Origin: Methanomassiliicoccaceae archaeon COG_1
GTDB lineage: Archaea > Thermoplasmatota > Thermoplasmata > Methanomassiliicoccales > Methanomethylophilaceae
Length of the DNA stretch: 64,000 nt
Reading direction: 5' to 3'
NCBI GenBank assembly: GCA_028561875.1
Contig: JAQQTI010000001.1
Location: 496,001 to 560,000, forward strand
The position numbers and the translations under genes are program-made. Under the pieces are notes generated by a model. That model searched no databases. It was not told the DNA's origin and saw only the letters and a list, made by a program, of their open reading frames with translations. Position 1 is the stretch's first letter. Every line of letters starts with the position of its first letter. Shown one piece after another: positions 18,420 through 27,443 of this stretch.

Positions 18420-19907
18420 TCAGCTCTGGAACAGTGTGCTGGTCTGGTGCACCGGTTCGCTGGTCACGTTGAGCCCCAGCTTCCTCAGCATTGAGATGTC
18501 CTGCGGATACAGCACCACCGAGCCGTGCAGGTCGCAGCCGCGGAGCTCGGCAATCATGTCGTACGTCCTCTTCGAGTCCTCGTCCAGCCTGGCGCTGAAC
18601 GCCAGGGCGACCAGCATCTCGTCGGCGCGGAGCTTGGTGTCTGCGTTGCCGATCAGATCCCTCTTCATCATCTGGATGGAATCCACCATGACGGATTGGA
18701 TCGGCTTCACGGACTTGCTCACTCCGGCCATGTCCTTCGCGGCGTTGATCAGGCAGGCGGAGACCGCACTCAGGTCGTCCGTCGCCTTGCCGGTGACGAT
18801 CTTGCCGCTCGGGAGCTCCGCACCCGCCACCGGCCCTTTGGATTTCGCGGCGAGCGCTCTCACCTTACGGTAGAGTTCGAAGTCGTCAGGGGAGGTGCTA
18901 GCCTGCTTCATGAGCAGTTCGACCTTCTTCACCGCTTCTACGTCGACCCTGCCGTCCATACGGTCGCGGGAGATGCCGAAGTACCTCCTCACTATCTCTC
19001 TCTTGGAGGCCTCCCCCACCGCCTCCTCGTCGCGGATGCACCTGCCGACGGTGTTGATGCCCATGTCCGTCGGGGACTTGTACGGAGAATCACCGAACAG
19101 GCCGTCGAGAATGGCCTTAAGGACAGGGAAGGTCTCGATGTCCCGGTTGTAGTTGATGGCGGAGACGCCGTACGCCTCCATGTGGTACGGGTCAATCATG
19201 TTCTTGTCGCCGAGGTCCGCCGTGGCGGCCTCGTAGGCTAGATTGACCGGGTGGTTAAGCGGGAGGTTCCACACCGGGAAAGTCTCGAACTTGGCGTAAC
19301 CGGACCTCATCCCTCCCCGCCCGTCCTGGTAGACCTGGGAGAGGCATACCGCCATCTTCCCGCTTCCCGGGCCGGGGCCGGTGACCATGACCACCGGCTT
19401 CTCCGTCTTCACGTAATCGTTCAGTCCGTACCCCTCGTCGCTTACTATGAGTGCGGTGTCGGTGGGGTAGCCGGGGATGGGCCGGTGTAGGCTGACGCTT
19501 ACGCCGTCCTCCTCGAGGCGCCGGCGGAAGCTTTCCGCGGCCGGCTGCCCGGTGTACATGGTGAGGACGACGGTGTCGGCCTTGATGCCGTAGCTGCGGT
19601 AGAGGTCGATCATCCTCATGGCCTCGAGGTCATAGGTGATCCCTATGTCCTCACGGACCTTGCTCTTCTCGATATCGTTGCAGCTGACCACCACGACGGC
19701 CTCGAGATCGTCCTTCATGCTCGAGAGCATGCGTATCTTGCTGTCGGGCTTGAAGCCGGGAAGCACCCTCGCGGCGTGGTAGTCGTCGAAGATCTTGCCT
19801 CCGATCTCCATGTACAGCTTGCCTCCGAACTCGCTGAGCCTGCTGCGGATCTCTTCCGCCTGGAGCCTGCTGTACTTCTCGCTGTCGAAGCCGATTCTGC
19901 CGTTCAT
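18420..19907 (-). CDS. DUF1846 (UPF0371) family protein
   Basis: 495 residues from ATG 19907 (MNGRIGFDSEKYS), which matches the short N-terminus typical of this family; the frame extends upstream to 19979 without family likeness. Conserved segments include GGKIFDDYHAARVLPGF, TGPGPGSGKMA (a glycine-rich nucleotide-binding-like loop) and PVWNLPLNHPVN. The biochemical function is not firmly established; structural work suggests nucleotide binding. The gene is monocistronic, next to tRNA-Gly on the same strand. Confidence 0.85.
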   Translation of the reverse strand: MNGRIGFDSEKYSRLQAEEIRSRLSEFGGKLYMEIGGKIFDDYHAARVLPGFKPDSKIRMLSSMKDDLEAVVVVSCNDIEKSKVREDIGITYDLEAMRMIDLYRSYGIKADTVVLTMYTGQPAAESFRRRLEEDGVSVSLHRPIPGYPTDTALIVSDEGYGLNDYVKTEKPVVMVTGPGPGSGKMAVCLSQVYQDGRGGMRSGYAKFETFPVWNLPLNHPVNLAYEAATADLGDKNMIDPYHMEAYGVSAINYNRDIETFPVLKAILDGLFGDSPYKSPTDMGINTVGRCIRDEEAVGEASKREIVRRYFGISRDRMDGRVDVEAVKKVELLMKQASTSPDDFELYRKVRALAAKSKGPVAGAELPSGKIVTGKATDDLSAVSACLINAAKDMAGVSKSVKPIQSVMVDSIQMMKRDLIGNADTKLRADEMLVALAFSARLDEDSKRTYDMIAELRGCDLHGSVVLYPQDISMLRKLGLNVTSEPVHQTSTLFQS

Positions 19908-20072
19908 TCTAAACGGGAAGATACCTATGCGTTCATAATAAAAAGTCCTTTCCGAAAGGCGCTCTTCCGCTTCGGACAACGGCGATAGTCCGACGTCGAA
20001 TCAACCCCGGCGGGCATTGCACGGATGGTTTCAGCGAAGTGCGCAATGTTTGATATCCCGCCCGGGGCTTCC

Positions 20073-21962
20073 TCATTCATGGACAAGACGAACCCGATGC
20101 GCATCCTCGACAGAGCGGGGATAGCTTATGCCGTGCACGATTACTCCGACGCGGGAGCCCTGCCGGCGGCGGAGGTCGCTGAGAGGCTCGGCGAGGAGCC
20201 CGCCCGCGTGTTCAAGACGCTCGTGACCAAGAGCAAGGGCGACAGATGCTACGTGTTCGTCGTGCCGGCGACGGGGGAGCTGGATCTGAAGAAGGCGGCG
20301 GTCGCCGTGGGGGAGAAGTCGGTCTCGATGTTGCCGTCGAAGGACCTCCTCACCGTGACGGGCTACGTCCATGGCGGTTGCTCTCCACTCGGCATGAGGC
20401 GGCAGTTCAGGACGGTGGTTGACGCTACCGCCGCGGAGCAGGGAAGATTCTACATGAGCGCGGGGAGGGTCGGCCTGCAGATAGAGATGTCCTTCGCAGA
20501 CCTGTCTAAGGTGCTCGATTACGGGCTCGCCGACATCCTGAGGCGATCGCTCGCGGTCTAGGACGTCGACCCTCACGGCCTTCCCGCGGTACCTCGTCTT
20601 CGGGACGTCCTTGAGCATCCTGTTACCGAAGTCCTTGTGAACCTCGACCACCGAGGAGCCCTCGCCGATCTCGATCTTGCCGATGGCGGCGTCCATGATC
20701 CGGCCGGCACGGTTGATGTAGTCGGCCAGCCTGACCTTCCCGATGCCGTCCCTCTTGCCAAGGGAGATGGAGAACCTGACCATCCCGAAGGCGTCCGAGA
20801 GCTGGTCGTAGTCGACCACCTTGCGGATGGTGTCCTTCTGTCCTCCTTCGGCGTCGGGGACGTCCCTTTTCTCGATCCTCATCCCGGTGCGGAGCTCGAA
20901 CTCTCCGACGAGGTACTCTTCCTCGGAGGTGACGAAGGAGACCGCGGTCCCCTCCTTCCCCGCCCTGCCGGTCCTGCCGATGCGGTGGATGTAGGTATCG
21001 AGGTCCTCGGGCATGTCGTAGTTGATGACGTAGCCGATGTCGTCGATATCCAGCCCCCTAGCCGCCACGTCGGTGGCGATGAGCAGGTCCACCTTGCCCT
21101 CCCTGAAGTCGTCTACGACGCGCTCCCTCCTCGCCTGCGGCATGTCGCCGTGAAGAGCGACCACCTTGTAGCGGTGCTCCTTCAGCCTCTGTTCCAGGGT
21201 GTCGACCATCTTGATGGTCTGGCAGAAGATGAGGGCCTTTGGATCGTCGATGTCGATTATCCTGGTGAGCGCCCAGGATTTGTTCCGCCTGCCCACCGAG
21301 ATGTAGTACTGCTTGGTGAGGTCGAGGACGATCTCGTCCTTGGAGACGTTGAGCTCCTTGGGGTGCTTCATGTAGTCCATGGCGAGGCGTTTGATGTCCT
21401 CCGGCATGGTGGCGGAGAACATCATCATCCGTCTTTCGCCAGGGCAGTGCTTGAAGATGAACTCGATATCGTCTATGAAGCCCATGTCGAGCATGCGGTC
21501 GGACTCGTCCATGACGACGAACCCGATTCCGGCGAGGTCGAGGTAGCCGCGGGAGATCATGTCCCTAACCCTGCCTGGGGTGCCGGCAATTATGTCTGCG
21601 CCTCTCTTGAGCTCGCCAGCCTGCTTCTCGATGCTTGCGCCGCCGTAGATGGCGATGCAACGGTGGCCGGTGTATCTGGACATCTTCTCGATCTCCTCCG
21701 AGACCTGGAGCGCCAGCTCTCTGGTGGGCTCAAGGATGAGGGAGGTCGGGGTGGGCCGCCCCGCAGGCGTGCTCTGAAGGATGAGGGTGCCGAAAGCCCC
21801 GGTCTTGCCGGTACCGGTCTGCGCCTGAGCGACCAGGTCCCTGCCGGCGAGGCCGAGCGGGACGGCGGCCCTCTGAATCGGAGAGGGTTTCTCCCACCCC
21901 ATGTCGTCCAGGGCCCGGGCTATGTCCTCGGATAATCCCAGTTCGGTGAATTTGGAGATCAT
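20073..21962 (-). CDS. DEAD-box RNA helicase, DbpA-like C-terminus, with an unusual antisense-derived tail
   Basis: About 629 residues from ATG 21962 (MISKFTELGLSEDI). Motifs: AQTGTGKTGA, PTREL, TPGR, DESD in place of DEAD (VVMDESDRM), SAT, ARGLD, HRIGRTGRAG, then an RNA-binding domain ending at RGKAVRVDVL. Where the protein should stop (near 20560) no stop occurs; the frame runs about 165 more residues, rich in R, H, L and E, antisense to the whole ybaK gene, ending at TGA 20073-20075. The tail has no family likeness and probably arose by stop loss or is a sequencing artefact. A strong TATA box for this strand is at 22036-22043. Confidence 0.88.
   Translation of the reverse strand: MISKFTELGLSEDIARALDDMGWEKPSPIQRAAVPLGLAGRDLVAQAQTGTGKTGAFGTLILQSTPAGRPTPTSLILEPTRELALQVSEEIEKMSRYTGHRCIAIYGGASIEKQAGELKRGADIIAGTPGRVRDMISRGYLDLAGIGFVVMDESDRMLDMGFIDDIEFIFKHCPGERRMMMFSATMPEDIKRLAMDYMKHPKELNVSKDEIVLDLTKQYYISVGRRNKSWALTRIIDIDDPKALIFCQTIKMVDTLEQRLKEHRYKVVALHGDMPQARRERVVDDFREGKVDLLIATDVAARGLDIDDIGYVINYDMPEDLDTYIHRIGRTGRAGKEGTAVSFVTSEEEYLVGEFELRTGMRIEKRDVPDAEGGQKDTIRKVVDYDQLSDAFGMVRFSISLGKRDGIGKVRLADYINRAGRIMDAAIGKIEIGEGSSVVEVHKDFGNRMLKDVPKTRYRGKAVRVDVLDRERSPQDVGEPVIEHLRQVCEGHLYLQADPPRAHVESSLLRGGSVNHRPELPPHAEWRATAMDVARHGEEVLRRQHRDRLLPHGDRRLLQIQLPRRRHDEHVASVALALGHERLEHAGGLLAEPLSDLRRRQGSRVGVIVHGISYPRSVEDAHRVRLVHE
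20079..20561 (+). CDS. YbaK/EbsC-type aminoacyl-tRNA deacylase
   Basis: 160 residues from ATG 20079 (MDKTNPMRILDRAGI), matching the compact N-terminus of the family; the frame is open to 20025. It has the conserved FKTLV lysine motif and the GGCSPLGM(R) loop of Cys-tRNA(Pro) deacylases, which clear mischarged tRNA. It ends with TAG 20559-20561, a rare stop in a Pyl-decoding organism; the same frame stays open for over 400 codons after it, antisense to the helicase. The entire gene is nested in the opposite-strand helicase frame. Confidence 0.85.
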   Translation: MDKTNPMRILDRAGIAYAVHDYSDAGALPAAEVAERLGEEPARVFKTLVTKSKGDRCYVFVVPATGELDLKKAAVAVGEKSVSMLPSKDLLTVTGYVHGGCSPLGMRRQFRTVVDATAAEQGRFYMSAGRVGLQIEMSFADLSKVLDYGLADILRRSLAV

Positions 21963-22035
21963 TTGAATCACGCGATCCGACCAGCCTGCGACTGTCGCAG
22001 ACAACCTGTCCTTTCACGGTGGTATCGCCGGACCT

Positions 22036-22043
22036 CTTATATA
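22036..22043 (-). promoter_or_regulatory. TATA box for the second DEAD-box helicase
   Basis: TATATAAG on the minus strand, about 75 bases before the helicase start, giving a leader of roughly 50 bases. Confidence 0.55.
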
Positions 22044-22171
22044 CATTGTTGGGGCACCTGGCACGCCACGTCTGCAGTGCCAGTCTTGCCCGCGCCGAAC
22101 AGTCGGACCCTTCCTCGCGGCCCAGCAGTCCGCTTCCGGTCGGGAGGGGCTGTAGCGAGGGGGAAACTACC

Positions 22172-22180
22172 AATTTATAC
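22172..22180 (+). promoter_or_regulatory. TATA-like element for the flavodoxin-ferredoxin gene
   Basis: AATTTATAC; transcription would begin near 22200-22205, just before a GGAGGA at 22203-22208. This placement helps decide where the following gene starts. Confidence 0.5.
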
Positions 22181-22209
22181 TCCCATCCCGATTTTCCCGG
22201 CCGGAGGAT

Positions 22210-22995
22210 ATCCTCACGCTTCTATTTTTCTCGGCAACAGGTAACAGCAAGCACGTCGCCGACAGGATATCGGTGGCCATCGGCGACAGCATGGTGTCCA
22301 TGGCGAAATGCGTCCGGAACGGCGCGTTCTCCTACGGTCTCGCCGAGGGCGAGATGCTCGGTGTCGTCTCGCCGACTTACTTCTCCGGCCTGCCTTCTGT
22401 CGTCGAGGATTGCCTATCTCGCCTCGAGATAAGATCCGCCGACCCAGACCCGTATGTCTATTGCATCGCCACCTACGGCCATTCCTCGGGTTGCGCGAGC
22501 CTCTATGAGGACCTCTATCTCTCCGACCGGGGCTTTCCCGCGGCGGCGAGGTTCACCGTGAGGATGCCTGGCAACTTCCTCCCCGACCATGACGTGAACG
22601 ACAAGGCGGGAATCGCCAGGATTAACGACGCGGCCGATAAGGTCATCGACGGCATAATCGAGAGGATTTCCTCCCGCGCGCACGGCGACTTCTCCAATTC
22701 GCGGATGCCGATGTTCCTCGCGAAGCGGGCACACAAACAATACGACAAGGCGCGCACCACTGACCACCTGTCCTCCGACGAGGGGAAGTGCATCGGCTGC
22801 AGACGCTGCGAGAAGTTTTGCCCCGAGCAGGCAATCAAAGTTGACGGCAAAACCGTGACGTGGACGAAGGACCGTTGCGTGATGTGCTTCGGGTGCGTGA
22901 ACCGCTGCCCGACCAACGCCATCCAATACGACGGAGAGACCGGGAGCAGGGGGCAGTACGTGCATCCCGGGGTCAAGCTCAGCATGAGCGTATGA
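22210..22995 (+). CDS. EFR1-type flavodoxin-ferredoxin protein, non-AUG start
   Basis: Electron-transfer protein with a flavodoxin domain followed by two [4Fe-4S] motifs (CIGCRRCEKFCP and CVMCFGCVNRCP). The FMN phosphate loop FFSATGNSKHVADR is encoded at 22225-22266, upstream of the first standard start (GTG 22273), so the annotated start must be earlier. No ATG, GTG or TTG lies between the upstream stop (TAG 22153-22155) and the loop; the codon best placed after GGAGGA and in the usual spacing is ATC 22210, giving 261 residues, the normal size. Either a rare start codon is used or the start codon has mutated. Partners are unknown. Confidence 0.75.
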   Translation: MLTLLFFSATGNSKHVADRISVAIGDSMVSMAKCVRNGAFSYGLAEGEMLGVVSPTYFSGLPSVVEDCLSRLEIRSADPDPYVYCIATYGHSSGCASLYEDLYLSDRGFPAAARFTVRMPGNFLPDHDVNDKAGIARINDAADKVIDGIIERISSRAHGDFSNSRMPMFLAKRAHKQYDKARTTDHLSSDEGKCIGCRRCEKFCPEQAIKVDGKTVTWTKDRCVMCFGCVNRCPTNAIQYDGETGSRGQYVHPGVKLSMSV

Positions 22996-23273
22996 TATCG
23001 CCATCGGCTTCGGGGGATTTCAGGCGGGCCGAGTAGCCGCTTAAATCCGGGACCGTATTATTCGCGGGCATGGCGGTATGTCTGCGTATGCGTGTTCCAC
23101 GACGAGGATGGAGGATGCCCCTGTGAGGGCGTCGCGGCCGGTATCAAGTGGGAGGGCCTTCGACGACCTCACCTGTTGGGAATGCGGGCTGAGTAAGGGG
23201 AACCTCCGTTCTACAGCGACCGATCCCGGAATCTCATGTGTGGAACCCCAGGGTCCCCATCCGGACAGGGCAT
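22996..23273. other. Intergenic region, possibly structured
   Basis: GC-rich stretch after a TATA-like CTTAAATC at 23039-23046, with a hairpin (GATGCCC...GGGCGTC near 23111-23131). Small frames on both strands look non-coding. I checked by eye for SRP, RNase P and tRNA signatures and found none. Confidence 0.25.
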
Positions 23274-25892
23274 TCACTGTTCGATGACCAGCAGAGCGTT
23301 CCCGCATTGCATCGTGAAAACCTCCCTGCCGTCTAGGGACAGGGTCTTCTGGATGTCGAGGAGTTCGGGGCCGAGCTCGATCTCCCTCCCGTTCACAGAG
23401 AGCCTTGCGGACCCCTCAGAGAGTTGGGCGTAGAGCGCATCCGGGTCGGCTTTCGCGATGGCCTCGGCAACGGCTCCCGCCTCGCCCTTGAAAAGCGGTC
23501 CCAGTTTGGCGTAGACCGGCTTCACCGAGGAGATCTTCTCGACGAGGTTGGGGGTCCGACCGATGGCGATCGTTCTCGCGCGGCAGCCCTGCCGGATATC
23601 CTCCTCGGACATCCTGTAGAGGGCGGTGTCGCCGCCGACGATCTCGATCCCGGCGATGTCGGCGTTGACGCCCATCTTCCTTTCGGACTTCCAGGCGCGT
23701 ACCTGCGCAATGATTTCCGCGGCGGCGTCGCCGGCTCTGACGGCCTCCCTGTCGACCGGACGGGGCTCTGGCCAAGAGGTGAGGTGGACGCTCCCGGTCT
23801 TCTCGGTCGGGAGATAGTGCTCCTGGTAGACGTCCTCGGTGATATGCGGCATGAACGGCGCGAGGAGTTTGACGGCGTCGAGGAAGACGGCGTACAGGGT
23901 GTACCTCGCGGCCTCGTCGTTCCTGCTCTTGACCATCTCCACGTAGTCGTCGGCAAAGACGTGCCAAACGAACTCCTCGACGTCCTTCATCGCCTTGTCG
24001 AACTGGTAAGCCTCCATGCTCGCGGTGACGCTTTCGACGGTCTTCGAGAGCCTGCCGAGGATCCACCTGTCAGCCGTCCTCAGCTCCTCTGGTTCTGCCG
24101 GAATACCCTCCACGCCGGCGAAGTACCGGCCGACGAACTGCCCGAGGTTGAACACCTTGATGCAGATCTTCTTGCCGCGCACGACGTCCTTCTCGCGGAA
24201 GGCGTGGTCGATACCGAGGGAGCAGTTCGCCGCGAAGTAGCGCAACGCGTCCGCACCGTACTTCCGCAGGATCGGCATGGGGTCGATGACGTTGCCTGCG
24301 GAGGTGTGCATCGGGGTACCGTCAGGGGCCATTATGAACCCGTGAATCATGATATCGTCCCACGGCCGGCAGTCCTCCATCTGCTCCGCGCGAAGGATGG
24401 AGTAGAATGCCCAGGTCCGGATTATGTCGTGGCTCTGGGGCCTGAGGGACATGGGGAACAACTTCCCGTGGAGCTCCTCGTCCCGGCCCCAGTAGGTGTT
24501 GTAGAGGGACGATCCCGAGGAATCCATCCAAGTGTCGAAGACGTCGGTGCAGCCGACGAGCCTGCCGCCGCACTCCGGGCACCTCTCCACGGGGGGCCTG
24601 TCGAGGGTCGGGTCGCAGTAGCACATCTCCTCGGTGGCGCAGACCGCGTGCCCGCATTCTGAGCACTCCCATACCGGGATCGGGGTGGCGAAGATCCTCT
24701 GCCTGGACAGGACCCAGTCCCACTCCAGGGAGTTGGCCCAGTCCTGTAGCCTGACCTTCATGAACTCGGGGTACCACCTGATTTCGTCAGCGCGCCTGAG
24801 GACCTGCTCGCGGAAATCGATGGTCTTCAGGAACCACTGCGGGACCTGCAGGAACTCGATGGGCGTCTTACATCTCCAGCAGACGGAGACCTGCTGCGGG
24901 TTGTCCTCCTGCTTGAGTAGGAGGCCCCCCTCCCTCAGATCCTCGATGACGGCCGCCCTCGCCTCAGCAACGGGCATACCGGCGTACTTCCCGGCCAGTC
25001 CGGTCATCTTCCCGGTCTCGTCAATGCCCTTATCCAGCTCGAAGTGGTATTTCATGATCCACTCGAGGTCGGCCTTGTCGCCGATGGCGCAGATCATGAC
25101 GTTACCGGTGCCGTACTCCTTGTCGACCTTGGGGTCGGCGATGACCTTAACCCGTTTGCCGTAGAGAGGGGTGACGAGCTCTTTCCCGACGAACCCGACA
25201 TTCTCACTGTCGTCAGGGTGGACGGCGACCGCTTTGCAGGTGCAGAGCAGCTCGGGGCGGGTGGTGGCGATGACCATCCCGCCACTGCCGTCCGCCGTCT
25301 CAAACCTGATGTAATTCAGCTTGCTGATGTTCTCCTTGTACTCGACCTCGGCGTCGGCCAGGGCGGTCATGCAGCGGGGGCACCAGTTTACGGGGAAGTT
25401 GGCCTTGTAGACCAGACCGCGGCCGAACAGCCTGACGAAGGAGAGTTGTGTGACCCTCCTGTAGTAGGGCGCGTCGGTTTGGTAGTAAATCGACGGGTCC
25501 ATGCTCTGCCCGAGCATTTCGAAGTCGTGTTTCATTTCGTCGATGAATCCGTTCGCGTACTCGCTGCAGAGCCTTCTGTACTCCTCCCGGGGGAGATCGA
25601 GCTTCGTGATGTGGTGCTTCTTCTCGACGCGGACCTCTATGGGGGTGCCGTTGACGTCGAAGCAGAGCGGGTAGAATACGTTGTACCCGCGCATCCTGTG
25701 GTAGCGGGCGGCGAAATCGATGAGGGAGTAGCCGGTGGCGTGTCCGAGATGGAGGGACCCCGAGGTGTACCTCGGCGGGTTGTCGATGCTGTAGACCGGC
25801 TTGTCGGATTCGGGATCGAAGCGGTAGACTGCTTCGCTGCGCCACATCTCCTCCCAGCGCTTCTCGATGGCTGATGAGTCGTACTGCGACAT
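23274..25892 (-). CDS. valS: Valyl-tRNA synthetase
   Basis: Class I enzyme that charges tRNA-Val; 872 residues, usual archaeal length. The HIGH motif is HLGH at residues 48-51, with the editing (CP1) domain containing TTRPELL and zinc-binding cysteine pairs (CPRC, CWRC, CSEC, CPEC), FDTWMDSSGSS, and the anticodon domain near 620-760. The catalytic KMSKS loop is degenerate: residues 527-531 read PMHTS just before AGNVIDP, so the usual lysines are absent. The start at ATG 25892 is clear (MSQYDSSAIEKRW). It is transcribed alone, 225 bases from the next gene. Confidence 0.96.
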   Translation of the reverse strand: MSQYDSSAIEKRWEEMWRSEAVYRFDPESDKPVYSIDNPPRYTSGSLHLGHATGYSLIDFAARYHRMRGYNVFYPLCFDVNGTPIEVRVEKKHHITKLDLPREEYRRLCSEYANGFIDEMKHDFEMLGQSMDPSIYYQTDAPYYRRVTQLSFVRLFGRGLVYKANFPVNWCPRCMTALADAEVEYKENISKLNYIRFETADGSGGMVIATTRPELLCTCKAVAVHPDDSENVGFVGKELVTPLYGKRVKVIADPKVDKEYGTGNVMICAIGDKADLEWIMKYHFELDKGIDETGKMTGLAGKYAGMPVAEARAAVIEDLREGGLLLKQEDNPQQVSVCWRCKTPIEFLQVPQWFLKTIDFREQVLRRADEIRWYPEFMKVRLQDWANSLEWDWVLSRQRIFATPIPVWECSECGHAVCATEEMCYCDPTLDRPPVERCPECGGRLVGCTDVFDTWMDSSGSSLYNTYWGRDEELHGKLFPMSLRPQSHDIIRTWAFYSILRAEQMEDCRPWDDIMIHGFIMAPDGTPMHTSAGNVIDPMPILRKYGADALRYFAANCSLGIDHAFREKDVVRGKKICIKVFNLGQFVGRYFAGVEGIPAEPEELRTADRWILGRLSKTVESVTASMEAYQFDKAMKDVEEFVWHVFADDYVEMVKSRNDEAARYTLYAVFLDAVKLLAPFMPHITEDVYQEHYLPTEKTGSVHLTSWPEPRPVDREAVRAGDAAAEIIAQVRAWKSERKMGVNADIAGIEIVGGDTALYRMSEEDIRQGCRARTIAIGRTPNLVEKISSVKPVYAKLGPLFKGEAGAVAEAIAKADPDALYAQLSEGSARLSVNGREIELGPELLDIQKTLSLDGREVFTMQCGNALLVIEQ

Positions 25893-26117
25893 TTTAACGG
25901 CCCGGGGTATGCCTGAGGATATAAATAGTATGGCGCGCGCGAGGGCTCGCCCCCCTTGTCGAACTCAAGCCTGTTCTCCCCTGCCACGTCCTGGGCGAGG
26001 CAGGGGTGGAGAGGGGCTCTGATGTCGGGGTCCGCGATCGCCCCTCCGCCACCTCGGGCAAAACGACCGAGTGCTCCCGGACTGGGAAAGAGGGGGCGTC
26101 CTCCCTCCGAAATCGTT
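25893..26117. other. Intergenic region without recognised gene
   Basis: A TATA-like GATATAAATAG (near 25918-25928 on the plus strand, readable on the minus strand as CTATTTATATC) lies about 28 bases upstream of valS and is its probable promoter. Nothing else is seen. Confidence 0.4.
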
Positions 26118-27293
26118 TCATTTCTTCCGCTTGCGGAAGGATACGTGCGAGTCCTTGATATCCTTGACCTCGTCGCTGAGCCTCTTCACGAGGTCCTTGT
26201 TGACCTGGACCAGGTCCCAGCCGACCTCCTTGGCGTTCACGACCCTGCCATCCACGAACAGCTTCCCGACGAGGCTGTACTTCTTTCTCTCGCCGGACTC
26301 GTTATAGCGGGCGACGTGGATCGTCAGCGACTCGGGCTTGTATATCTTGGATATTTTCTCGACCTCGGCGGCGATGTCGGAGTACATTGGGTCGGCGTAG
26401 ATCTTGTCCTCCTCGCCGAGCCCGCTGATCTGCACGTAGAGCTGGTCCCTCTCGCGGCAGGCGGAGATGAGTTCGATGATATCGAACTCGGTGAGTATGC
26501 CCACGAGCTCGTCGGAATCCATCACGGGCAGCGTCGAGATGCCCTTCTCGGCCATGATGTCGACGGCGACATCGAGCCTGTCCTCCCAGTCGCAGGAGAG
26601 CACCGCGGTGACAGCGACACTCTCAACGGGGATCTGGCTGCTCGGGCTCTTCGACAGGGTGCCGATGGACCTGATGCCCTGCTTCCACCCGTTGTCTATG
26701 ACCTCTCTCATGCCGACGACCCCGGCGAGTCTGCCAGCGGAGTCGATGACTGGGAGGGTCCTGATGTCGAGGTCGCGCATGGTATCGATGGCCTCGCTGA
26801 GCATGGAGTTCCCCGTGACGCACTCCACGGGCGTGGTCATGATCTCCCACACCTTGATGTCCCTGAGGGACTTCATCTGCGCGGCGATTCTGATCAAGGC
26901 GGTCCTTGAGACAATCCCGACGGCCCTCTTGCCGTTGACGACCGCAAGCTGTCTGCAGTTCTCGGTCACCATGTGTTCCGCGACCTTGGTGATCTCGGCA
27001 TCCTCGGTCAGCGTGGGGAGGCTCGACACCAGCGTCCTGATCTTCGTCTCGGGGGTGGTGCTCTTCTTCTTGAGGATGGTACCGTACCTCATCATGCCGA
27101 TGTAGGCCCCGCCGTCTACGACCGGTATCTCCATGTACCCCGTCTTGCGCATGAGCGCGAGGCTGTCGGAGAGGGTGTCGTCGGGGCCGAGGGTGGGGAA
27201 ATCCGCCACCACGATGTCCTTCACGGATATGGCGTCTATCTGGGATTTCAGCATGGAAAGCTTCTTGAGATCTTCAAGGTCCTTGATTCCCAA
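26118..27293 (-). CDS. Four-CBS-domain protein with ribosome-hibernation-like C-terminus
   Basis: 391 residues. Four CBS motifs in tandem (about 20-290), each with the GxxxxPVxD type core (GYMEIPVVD, LDIRTLPVIDSAG, KGISTLPVMDSD). CBS pairs usually bind adenine nucleotides. The last ~105 residues (after QLYVQISGL) form a separate domain with pattern HVARYNESGERKKYSLVGKL and a long amphipathic helix (LVQVNKDLVKRLSDEVKD) that resembles the HPF/RaiA ribosome-hibernation fold. That reading is by pattern only. If right, the protein would tie energy sensing to ribosome silencing. It is encoded next to glyS and valS. Confidence 0.8.
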   Translation of the reverse strand: MGIKDLEDLKKLSMLKSQIDAISVKDIVVADFPTLGPDDTLSDSLALMRKTGYMEIPVVDGGAYIGMMRYGTILKKKSTTPETKIRTLVSSLPTLTEDAEITKVAEHMVTENCRQLAVVNGKRAVGIVSRTALIRIAAQMKSLRDIKVWEIMTTPVECVTGNSMLSEAIDTMRDLDIRTLPVIDSAGRLAGVVGMREVIDNGWKQGIRSIGTLSKSPSSQIPVESVAVTAVLSCDWEDRLDVAVDIMAEKGISTLPVMDSDELVGILTEFDIIELISACRERDQLYVQISGLGEEDKIYADPMYSDIAAEVEKISKIYKPESLTIHVARYNESGERKKYSLVGKLFVDGRVVNAKEVGWDLVQVNKDLVKRLSDEVKDIKDSHVSFRKRKK

Positions 27294-27443
27294 AAACTAA
27301 TCACCATGGGATAATCGCCGTGGTATGGATTTAAAGTTTGGTCGGAAACGCGGGACGGGCCCGATTTTGGCGTGCAGTCGGGGCGGCGCGGCACCTTAGT
27401 CGGAGGGGACCTCCGGGTTTTGAAAAAAGTTTGATATATCGGG

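Noticed and set aside
20562-21935. Long plus-strand frame after the ybaK UAG
   Set aside because: It is entirely antisense to the conserved DEAD-box helicase, and its translation is the acidic, low-complexity type produced by codon bias on the opposite strand.
23424-24662. 412-codon plus-strand frame opposite valS
   Set aside because: Shadow of the valS coding strand in GC-rich DNA; no domain-like sequence.
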